Positions 28,026 to 34,243 of a stretch of 55,330 bases of DNA are shown piece after piece (position 1 is the stretch's first letter; the number at the start of each line of letters is the position of its first letter). The notes beneath the pieces are model-generated. The model made no database searches. It was not told the origin of the DNA and was given only the letters and a program-made list of their open reading frames with translations. Source of the stretch: Candidatus Dormiibacterota bacterium (GTDB lineage Bacteria; Chloroflexota; Dormibacteria; Aeolococcales; Aeolococcaceae); NCBI GenBank assembly GCA_003135895.1, contig PNBE01000077.1:265-55594 (forward strand), in the 5' to 3' direction. The translations under genes and the position numbers were made by a program.

Positions 28026-28040
28026 ACTCTACCTTAGAGT
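28026..28040. promoter_or_regulatory. Palindrome forming back-to-back -10 elements (pyr operon and DUF2905 gene)
   Basis: ACTCTA-CCT-TAGAGT is a perfect inverted repeat. On the plus strand TAGAGT (28035-28040) lies 6 nt before ATG 28047. On the minus strand TAGAGT (28031-28026) would start a pyr leader of about 100 nt that includes the whole PyrR loop. Both readings are inferred from spacing. An operator function for the palindrome is the alternative. Confidence 0.5.
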
Positions 28041-28046
28041 GTTGTC

Positions 28047-28271
28047 ATGGCACTCGGTGACGTGGGCAGGCTGCTCCTCATCGCCGGCGCGGTGATCCTC
28101 GTGATCGGCGGCGTGCTCGTGCTGCTTCCCCGCCTGGGCGTGACCCAGGTGCCGGGGAGCATCTCGGTCAGCAATGGGAGCTTCACGTTCTTCTTCCCGG
28201 TGCTTTTCTGCGTGGTGGTCAGCGTGGTCCTGACCGTGGTCATCAACCTGATCGTCCGTCTGCGCCACTAG
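28047..28271 (+). CDS. DUF2905 family small membrane protein
   Basis: A 74-residue protein with two hydrophobic helices (LLLIAGAVILVIGGVLVLLPRLG and FFFPVLFCVVVSVVLTVVINLIV) joined by VTQVPGSISVSNGSFTFFFP. The 'LPGDI...NFTFYFP' core between two helices is the hallmark of DUF2905, an uncharacterised family widespread in bacteria. Function is unknown. It starts 6 nt after a TAGAGT hexamer and probably forms a short operon with the DNA-glycosylase-like gene 11 nt downstream. Confidence 0.88.
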   Translation: MALGDVGRLLLIAGAVILVIGGVLVLLPRLGVTQVPGSISVSNGSFTFFFPVLFCVVVSVVLTVVINLIVRLRH

Positions 28272-28282
28272 CGGATCGGCCC

Positions 28283-29206
28283 GTGACCGAGGCATCGACG
28301 AGAGACCTGACCATCACGCCCGACGGCGCGTTCTCGCTGGCAGCGGCCGCGAGCTTCGGATTTGGACCCAACACCGGGCGCCCCAAACCGGATGGCAATT
28401 CGATGTCGCTGGCATTCGTCGCCGACGATCTCGAGCATCAGGCCGCCGCATTTCTCACCCAGGACTCACACGGGTTGCTTCACTGCCGGCTCTTTGGCGA
28501 CGCGGATCCCGATCCGGTCGCGGCCCAGGTTCGCCGCGTGCTCTCGTTGGACCAGTCCGGGTCGGCCTGGGCCGACATCGGTGGCCGCGATCCTGTGATC
28601 GGCCGGCTCCAGTCGGAGTTCCCCGGGCTCCGTCCTGTGCTGTTCCACTCGCCGTACGAGGCGGCCGCCTGGTCCATCCTCAGCCAGCGCCGGCATCGGA
28701 CCCAGGCCACCGCGGTTCGGAAGCGCTTGTCGGCGGCGCACGGCCGGGTTTTCGCGACGCCGGGCGGCGATCTCGAAGCGTTTCCGACCCCCGCGGAGCT
28801 GCTCCGCGTCGAGTCATTCCCCAGCCTGGAGCCACAACGCATCGAGCGCCTGCACGCGGTCGCGCGAGCCGCGCTTGACGGACAGCTCGACCCGGCACGG
28901 CTCCTGGCCGTGGCGCCGGACGCGGCCATGGCAGCCCTCCAGGAGCTGCCGGGCATCGGTCCGACGTATGCGGGGTTGATCCTGCTGCGCTCGACCGGCG
29001 CGACCGACATCCTCACGCTCGGCGAGCCGCGCATCCCGTCATACGTTCGCCACTTCTACGGGCTGGCTCATCCCGCGACCTCGGACGAGATCTCGAGCCT
29101 CGCAGATGCCTGGCGCCCCTTCAGGACCTGGGCCTGCGTGCTGATCCGGGTCGCCGGAGACCGCGACGGTATCGCCTGGGGCTCTCAGGCGGGAGGCGGC
29201 AGGTAG
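28283..29206 (+). CDS. AlkA/3-methyladenine DNA glycosylase-like HhH-GPD protein
   Basis: A 307-residue protein with an AlkA-like N-terminal domain (residues 1-100) and a helical HhH-GPD domain. FHSPYEAAAWSILSQRRHRTQATAVRKRL matches the 'P.E...wsIlsQqis...A' segment, and LQELPGIGPTYAGLILLRSTGATDIL is the helix-hairpin-helix that grips DNA. AlkA enzymes remove alkylated bases. The stretch that normally contains the catalytic Asp, a few residues after 'GATD', reads ILTLGEPRIP, so a Glu sits where the Asp is expected by hand alignment. Activity is therefore uncertain. GTG 28283 is the start. Its last 22 nt overlap the convergent sixA gene. Confidence 0.8.
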   Translation: MTEASTRDLTITPDGAFSLAAAASFGFGPNTGRPKPDGNSMSLAFVADDLEHQAAAFLTQDSHGLLHCRLFGDADPDPVAAQVRRVLSLDQSGSAWADIGGRDPVIGRLQSEFPGLRPVLFHSPYEAAAWSILSQRRHRTQATAVRKRLSAAHGRVFATPGGDLEAFPTPAELLRVESFPSLEPQRIERLHAVARAALDGQLDPARLLAVAPDAAMAALQELPGIGPTYAGLILLRSTGATDILTLGEPRIPSYVRHFYGLAHPATSDEISSLADAWRPFRTWACVLIRVAGDRDGIAWGSQAGGGR

Positions 29207-29652
29207 CGGCCTCCGACGATCTGTCCGTGGGAGATGGAGAAGGCCCACGTTCCGGCCTTGGCCCACTGCATCCCCCCGAGCATGGGCAGGTGGGCGGCGG
29301 CCAGGGTGGTCACGATCGACAGCATGACGTCCCCGTGGGTGCACAGCACCGATCCCGGCCCGGATGCGAGCTGGGCCATGGCCCACGCCGGGTCAGCGCC
29401 CTCAGCGAGCCGCTCATCCTCCTCGACGCGGAGCCCGAGCGTCTCCGCCAGGGGAGCGACGGTCTCGACGCAGCGGCGATATGGGCTCGACATGACCCGG
29501 CGCGCCGTTGGCGCGAGCAGGGTGGCCAGGGCGGCAACCTGGCTCCGTCCCGGGGCGCTCAGGGGCCGATCGCGGTCCGGGGCGGTCCACCGCTCCCGTG
29601 ACCCTGCCTTGGCGTGGCGGACCAGGTAGCTCGTCGCCTCATCGCCAGGCAC
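29185..29652 (-). CDS. Histidine phosphatase superfamily protein (SixA-like)
   Basis: From GTG 29652 the protein is 155 residues. The RHG-type motif is YLVRHAKAGSR near residue 10, with Arg/His catalytic residues. VMSSPYRRCVETVAPLAETLG and VLCTHGDVMLSIVTTLA supply the second Arg and second His of the phosphate pocket. SixA proteins dephosphorylate phosphohistidine or small phosphorylated molecules. GAGGAGG lies about 9 nt upstream and fixes the start. It overlaps the CYTH/CHAD stop by 14 nt and is the last gene of phoU-ppk1-CHAD-sixA, an arrangement suggesting a job in phosphate/polyphosphate turnover. Its 3' end overlaps the AlkA-like gene on the other strand by 22 nt. Confidence 0.87.
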   Translation of the reverse strand: MPGDEATSYLVRHAKAGSRERWTAPDRDRPLSAPGRSQVAALATLLAPTARRVMSSPYRRCVETVAPLAETLGLRVEEDERLAEGADPAWAMAQLASGPGSVLCTHGDVMLSIVTTLAAAHLPMLGGMQWAKAGTWAFSISHGQIVGGRYLPPPA

Positions 29653-31144
29653 CGGACCATCCCTCCTCGACGCGCTTCCAGACGGCGGGCCACCCGGTTC
29701 GAGCGCCCTCGGCGGCATCGCGCTGCAGCGCGACCAGCTCGCCGGCGGCGAACAGTGCGGTCTCGTGCACGCGAGGCGCCGCCGATCTTTCGCGCAGCCA
29801 CGCTTCAGCGACCACGGCGTCGTGGAGCTCGCCGAGAATCTCCTGGAGCGCCGCGACCTCGCGGGCAAACTTCGCAGCATGCTTGCCCGTCGCCGCGGCC
29901 GCGGCTTCCGCAGCGTAACGGCAGCGCTTGGCCCGGATACGCAGGTCATGGAGTTGCTCGTCCGGCACCTCACCTCGGGCGGCAGTAGCCCCCGCCTTGA
30001 GCGATCGCCACGGCTTGCGAACCAGGCCCGGGAGCACCTCGCGCGCCGGCGATGCCGCCAGCTCGGTCAGGACCGGCTTCCGCGCGGCCGCGACCAGGTG
30101 GTCGATCACCTCGAGGTAGCGGTCGGTGTCCATCCCGATGAGGAGATGGCGGCGCGCGGAGCGGACCTGCGCGCCCAGCGGGGCGACGATGGCGAGGGCG
30201 GAGCGTCGGTCAGCCGCGGGGAGCGTGGTCGCCGCCGCGCGCAGGCGATCACGAAGGACCTCGGCATCTCGGACCCTCCCCAGCTCGCCGCCGAGCCAGC
30301 GGAGGTCGTCGCGCAGGGATTCGGCCCAGGTCTCCTCGAGAAGGGGCCGGAAGGTCCGCAGGTCACTGCGCAGGCGGCGGGTGGCGACCCGCGCCTGGTG
30401 CACATCCTCGGCGTCGATGCCGAGCCGGACACCCGGATCGTGGCGGATCAGGCGGGTGACCGAGAGGCTCAGCGCCCGTCTGACGACATCGCCCGCGGTC
30501 GCCGCACTCCCTACTGTGACCGAGCCGATCTCGGGTGGCGGCGTGCCCACCAGTCCGAGAGCTCTCGCCACCAGCGCCCGCGGACGCGCCGGCTGGGCGC
30601 CGGCGGCCTGGTATCGGGTGGCAATCATGTCGAGCAGCGGACCGCTGTTGCTGAAGAGGTCGATCTCGCGAAACCGCTGGGTGATGCGCGGCCCCGAGTA
30701 GACCGAGACGGTGTCGTCGACGAGGCGTGCGAGGACTTCTCCCTGCGCGTCGAGCAGCACGGTCTCTCCGGTCACGGTGACCAGGCGTGCGACCAGTTCG
30801 ATCGGTGCCCGCCTCGCGTAGGCGCGCACCAGTTGCAGACTTTGCTCGGGTGGGCGCTCCGGGCCGCCATCGAAATGCAGCTCGGCGCCGTCCGGCGCGG
30901 CCATTCCCTCGCTTGTCGCCGGAAGGCGCAGCACCCAGCCCTGGTCCGCTGAGTGCTCGAGGGCGACGCCCCAGCGCGCCAGACGGAGGTCGGCCGTGTC
31001 CCAGTGCGTGGTGCGGAGCCTCCGCACTGGCTCGGCGATCACCGATGCGGACGCGTCGATGGCGTCGAGGGGCTCCGGCATGAACGTGATCGGCACCTCG
31101 AGACGAAGTCCGCGCCCGGGCTCGCTCCCCGCGGGGGCGGTCAC
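29639..31144 (-). CDS. CYTH and CHAD domain polyphosphate-associated protein
   Basis: 501 residues. Residues 1-200 resemble a CYTH tunnel domain (TTHWDTADLRLARWGVALEHS, then LLDAQGEVLARLVDDTVSVY and FREIDLF). Residues about 215-500 are CHAD: DVHQARVATRRLRSDLRTFRPLLEETW and LHDLRIRAKRCRYAAEA, rich in conserved His/Arg/Lys that bind polyphosphate. The usual ExExK start motif of CYTH is degenerate here (RLEVPITF), so triphosphatase activity is doubtful. CHAD proteins associate with polyphosphate granules. GTG 31144 overlaps the ppk1 stop (GTGA), a strong operon link with the enzyme that makes polyphosphate. Confidence 0.88.
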   Translation of the reverse strand: MTAPAGSEPGRGLRLEVPITFMPEPLDAIDASASVIAEPVRRLRTTHWDTADLRLARWGVALEHSADQGWVLRLPATSEGMAAPDGAELHFDGGPERPPEQSLQLVRAYARRAPIELVARLVTVTGETVLLDAQGEVLARLVDDTVSVYSGPRITQRFREIDLFSNSGPLLDMIATRYQAAGAQPARPRALVARALGLVGTPPPEIGSVTVGSAATAGDVVRRALSLSVTRLIRHDPGVRLGIDAEDVHQARVATRRLRSDLRTFRPLLEETWAESLRDDLRWLGGELGRVRDAEVLRDRLRAAATTLPAADRRSALAIVAPLGAQVRSARRHLLIGMDTDRYLEVIDHLVAAARKPVLTELAASPAREVLPGLVRKPWRSLKAGATAARGEVPDEQLHDLRIRAKRCRYAAEAAAAATGKHAAKFAREVAALQEILGELHDAVVAEAWLRERSAAPRVHETALFAAGELVALQRDAAEGARTGWPAVWKRVEEGWSGAWR

Positions 31145-33255
31145 TGCGCGGTGCGCTCGACCGCGAGCCTGTGCAGCTCTTCCTGGGCGTCGAGACCGCG
31201 AATGGTCGGCACCTTGTGCCAGCTGCCGTCGGCCTTGAGCTCGGAGGCAAGCACGTCGTCGGCGAGGAGCACTTCGACGACCTCGGCGAGCCGGGCCTGC
31301 AGCCGGGGATCGATCACCGGTGTCACGGTCTCGATCCGTCCGTCGAGGTTGCGTCCCATCAGATCCGCGGATCCGATGTACCAGCGGTCGTCACCGAAGT
31401 GATAGATGCGCGAGTGCTCGAGATAGCGACCGACCAGGGAGCGCACCCAGATGTTCTCGGACATGCCCGCAACGCCCGGACGCACCCCGCACGAGCTGCG
31501 CACGATGAGGTCGATACGCGCCCCGGCGCAGGACGCCGCGTAGAGCGCCTCGATGACCTCTGGATCGATCAGGTGGTTGCACTTGATGATGATCCGGCCC
31601 TTGCTGTGGGTCTGGGTGCGGATGAGCTCGACGATCCCGCTGCGGAGCGTCACCGGGGCAACCAGGAGGCGCCGGTACTGACGCTGGCGGCTGTAGCCGG
31701 TCAGGTAGTTGAACAGGTCGGTCAAATCCTCACCGAGCTCCGCGTCGGCTGAGAGCAGGCCGATGTCCTCGTAGAGCCGGGCCGTCTTCGAGTTGTAGTT
31801 GCCGGTGCCCATGTGACAGTAGCGACGGATCCCGCTGCCGGTGCGCCGGACGACCAGCGTCGCCTTGGCGTGTGTCTTGAGGCCGACCACGCCGTAGACG
31901 ACGTGCACGCCGGCCTTCTCGAGCTCGGCGGCCCAGGTGATGTTCGCCTCCTCGTCGAAGCGGGCGGTCAGCTCGACGAGCGCGACCACCTGCTTGCCGG
32001 ATTCGGCAGCGCGGATCAGGGAACGGACGATCGGGCTGTCCGGGCCGGAGGTTCTGTACAGGGTCTGCTTGATGGCGAGCACGTCCGGATCGCTCACCGC
32101 CTGGTCGATGAATGCCTCGACGCTGCTCTCGAAGGACTCGTAGGGGTGGTGGACCAGGATGTCCCCCTCGTCGATCACCCGGAAGATGTCGACCTCACCG
32201 TCGTCGCTCGGTGGCTTGGCCAGGGCCGGCGGGATCACCGGGGCGGGGAGGCGCTCTTTCAGATCCGGCCGGTTCAGCTCGTACAGCCCCCACAGGCCGC
32301 TGAGATCGAGGGGGCCCGCGACGGTGTAGACGTCCTCGCCCGAGAGTTCGAGCTCCCGCATGAGCAGTTCCTTGACCTCCTCGGTCATGGTGTCGTCGAT
32401 CTCGAGGCGCACGACCTGCGGCGAGCGGCGGCGGCGGCGAAGGTATTCCTGGACCGCCGTCCGCAGGTCCTCCGCCTCCTCCTCCTCGAGCGCCGGGTCG
32501 GCGTTGCGGGTCACCCGGAACGGGTACTGCCCGATCACCCGCATGCCCGGGAAGAGCCGGTCGAGGTGCGCGGCGATCACCTGTTCCACGGGGACGAAGC
32601 GCTCGCCGTCGGGCATGACCACGAAGCGAGGAAGCAGCGGGGGGACCTTGACACGCGCGATCCGCTGCTCGCTGCCTCGAGGTGCGCCGACTACCACCGC
32701 CAGGTTCAGGGAGAGGTCGCTGATGTATGGGAACGGGTGCGCAGGGTCGACAGCAAGCGGGGTGAGGACTGGGAAGATCCGCTCCTCGAAGACGGCATCG
32801 ACGTGGCTCCGGTCGCCGTGATCGAGCGAGCCGTAATTCGAGAATCGCAGCCCGACCTCGCCGAGGCGTTCCACGATGGCCCTGAATGCTCGCATCTGCC
32901 GCGCCATCAGGTCGATGGCGCGGCGCTGGATCTCGGAAAGCTGCTCCTCGACGGTCATCCCATCTGGGCTCAGCGCCGCCACCCCGGCACGACGCTGTTC
33001 GATCAGACCGCCGACGCGAACCTGGAAGAATTCGTCGAGGTTGCTGCTCGAGATCGCGAGAAATTTCGCCCGCTCGAGAAGAACGCGCGACGTGTCCTCC
33101 GCGAGCTCGAGGACCCGGGTATCGAAATCGAGCCAGCTGAGGTGGCGGTTGATGTAGCGATGGCGGTTGCCCAGCTCGACGGCGTGATCCCGTCCCCGGC
33201 CGGGGACCGTGGACGCCGCGTCATCCGGCGCCTCCGCAGGCTCGGAAACGGCCAT
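31141..33255 (-). CDS. ppk1: Polyphosphate kinase 1
   Basis: A 704-residue PPK1, which reversibly polymerises the gamma-phosphate of ATP into inorganic polyphosphate. The order is an N-terminal helical domain (YINRHLSWLDFDTRVLELAED), a head domain (DGERFVPVEQVI), and C-terminal PLD-like domains with YESFESSVEAFIDQAVSDPDVLAIKQTLYRTSG and RRYCHMGTGNYNSKTARLYEDIGL, where the His is the autophosphorylated residue. NHLIDPEVIEALY and SADLMGRNLDGRIE complete the family pattern. ATG 33255 overlaps the phoU stop by one base (TGATG). An upstream PHO-like array suggests induction on phosphate starvation. Confidence 0.96.
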   Translation of the reverse strand: MAVSEPAEAPDDAASTVPGRGRDHAVELGNRHRYINRHLSWLDFDTRVLELAEDTSRVLLERAKFLAISSSNLDEFFQVRVGGLIEQRRAGVAALSPDGMTVEEQLSEIQRRAIDLMARQMRAFRAIVERLGEVGLRFSNYGSLDHGDRSHVDAVFEERIFPVLTPLAVDPAHPFPYISDLSLNLAVVVGAPRGSEQRIARVKVPPLLPRFVVMPDGERFVPVEQVIAAHLDRLFPGMRVIGQYPFRVTRNADPALEEEEAEDLRTAVQEYLRRRRRSPQVVRLEIDDTMTEEVKELLMRELELSGEDVYTVAGPLDLSGLWGLYELNRPDLKERLPAPVIPPALAKPPSDDGEVDIFRVIDEGDILVHHPYESFESSVEAFIDQAVSDPDVLAIKQTLYRTSGPDSPIVRSLIRAAESGKQVVALVELTARFDEEANITWAAELEKAGVHVVYGVVGLKTHAKATLVVRRTGSGIRRYCHMGTGNYNSKTARLYEDIGLLSADAELGEDLTDLFNYLTGYSRQRQYRRLLVAPVTLRSGIVELIRTQTHSKGRIIIKCNHLIDPEVIEALYAASCAGARIDLIVRSSCGVRPGVAGMSENIWVRSLVGRYLEHSRIYHFGDDRWYIGSADLMGRNLDGRIETVTPVIDPRLQARLAEVVEVLLADDVLASELKADGSWHKVPTIRGLDAQEELHRLAVERTAQ

Positions 33256-33929
33256 CAGCCAAGCTCCTCGATCGCGCCCGAATCAAGGAAGACGAGGTCC
33301 TCGGCGATGTTAGTGACCCGATCGGCGATGCGCTCGAGGTGATGGGCGATGAACACGAGATTGGTTGCCCGGAACACCGTGGTGTTGTCCTCGGTCATCA
33401 GCTGGATCAGGTCGTCGAAGAGCCGGTGGTAGATGCGATCGACCCGGTCGTCGCCGGCGGCGATGCGACGCGCCTGGAGGACGTCACGCGAGACCACGGC
33501 GGCGAGAATGCCGCGAACCTGGTCACTGCAGTAGGCGGCCATCTTGGGGACATCGACGTACGTCTCCAGCGGCGGCAGATCGGCCAGGTTGCGGGCGAGC
33601 TTGGCGATGCTCACGCAGTGGTCGCCCATGCGCTCCAGCTCCGAGGACATGTTGAGCAGGCCGATGATCTCTCGCAGCTCGCGCGCCTCCGGGCTCCGGC
33701 CGGCGATGAGTGAGAACGACAGTTCACGCAGCTCACGCTGGCGGTCGTTGACCAGGGCGTCGTCGGCGATCACCCAGGCGCACAGGCTCACGTCACGCTC
33801 GGCGAGGCCGGTTGTCGCCTGCGTGATCGCGGTGTCGACGAGCTCGCCCATGTCCGCGACGATGCGTCGCAGGTGGGTCAGCTCCTCCCCGAGCATCTGG
33901 TGATGCGGGTGCAGCAATGGTTCGCTCAT
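33255..33929 (-). CDS. phoU: PhoU family phosphate regulatory protein
   Basis: From ATG 33929 the protein is 224 residues made of two three-helix PhoU repeats. The metal-cluster motifs are seen as SSELERMGDHCVSIAKLARNL and IAHHLERIADRVTNIAEDLVFLDSG (E/D-x-x-x-D repeats). PhoU links the Pst phosphate transporter to the PhoR kinase and restrains the Pho response. Here it heads phoU-ppk1-CHAD-sixA instead of following pst genes. An in-frame GTG at 33950 is ruled less likely because TAGAGT, 8 nt before the ATG, would be its promoter, and the GTG lies inside the PHO-like repeat array. Confidence 0.93.
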   Translation of the reverse strand: MSEPLLHPHHQMLGEELTHLRRIVADMGELVDTAITQATTGLAERDVSLCAWVIADDALVNDRQRELRELSFSLIAGRSPEARELREIIGLLNMSSELERMGDHCVSIAKLARNLADLPPLETYVDVPKMAAYCSDQVRGILAAVVSRDVLQARRIAAGDDRVDRIYHRLFDDLIQLMTEDNTTVFRATNLVFIAHHLERIADRVTNIAEDLVFLDSGAIEELG

Positions 33930-33937
33930 CTCCAACG

Positions 33938-33943
33938 ACTCTA
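33938..33943 (-). promoter_or_regulatory. Putative leaderless -10 element of phoU operon
   Basis: The minus strand reads TAGAGT, 8 nt before ATG 33929. The 11-bp repeat array lies immediately upstream, where an activator of the PhoB type would contact polymerase. Confidence 0.45.
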
Positions 33944-33944
33944 G

Positions 33945-33999
33945 TGTCACCCGGCGGCCACCATCACTTCACCCCTGCTCCATAGCCATTTCACAATCG
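33945..33999. promoter_or_regulatory. PHO-box-like array of 11-bp direct repeats
   Basis: Five units start every 11 bp: TGTCACC (33945), GGCCACC (33956), CTTCACC (33967), CTCCATA (33978) and TTTCACA (33989). Consensus nnYCACC with 11-bp spacing resembles the GTTCACC direct-repeat units bound by PhoP in Streptomyces. It lies between phoU (minus) and a small ORF (plus), in a locus with a PhoB-like regulator, so PhoB/PhoP-type control is a supported inference. Confidence 0.65.
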
Positions 34000-34020
34000 C
34001 TTTGCGCCCGAGGCTCACCC

Positions 34021-34026
34021 CATACT
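34021..34026 (+). promoter_or_regulatory. Putative -10 element of small Pho-linked ORF
   Basis: CATACT lies 7 nt before GTG 34034 and about 22 bp beyond the last 11-bp repeat unit, the geometry expected when activator sites replace a -35 element. Confidence 0.4.
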
Positions 34027-34033
34027 CGAAGCC

Positions 34034-34243
34034 GTGCAGCAAGTCGAATCGGCGCCCTGGGACGGGGGAGACGCGGCCGATGTGCTGCGCCGCAAGGTCG
34101 CGACCATCGAGGCCCTGATGTTCGCCTGCGACGCCCCGCCGATCCTGATCACGCTCGTCGAGGACCTCTACCAGTCGATCGACCGTTTGGAGTCTCCGCC
34201 CCCTTTGTACGGTCGCCCACCGTCTCTGTTGGACGCAGGCTGA
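34034..34243 (+). CDS. Small hypothetical protein downstream of PHO-like array
   Basis: A 69-residue ORF from GTG 34034. I do not recognise it. It reads as a mostly helical, acidic polypeptide (ADVLRRKVATIEALMF, then ILITLVEDLYQSIDRLE) followed by a Pro-rich tail. Third codon positions are mostly G or C, as in real genes here. A CATACT-N7-GTG leaderless promoter and the 11-bp repeat array lie directly upstream. Against it, the last 95 nt overlap the 3' end of the convergent ppx/gppA gene and I know no homologue. It may be a small Pho-regulated protein or a chance frame. Confidence 0.45.
   Translation: MQQVESAPWDGGDAADVLRRKVATIEALMFACDAPPILITLVEDLYQSIDRLESPPPLYGRPPSLLDAG

Noticed and set aside
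31813-33342. A 509-codon plus-strand frame over ppk1.
   Set aside because: It is the complement of ppk1, whose motifs are unmistakable.
33930-33950. GTG 33950 as the phoU start.
   Set aside because: It lies within the repeat array and upstream of the likely -10; PhoU similarity starts after ATG 33929.
33945-33999. A CRISPR-like short repeat array.
   Set aside because: Units are 7-11 bp with no separate spacers and degenerate sequence; the 11-bp phase fits a transcription-factor site.
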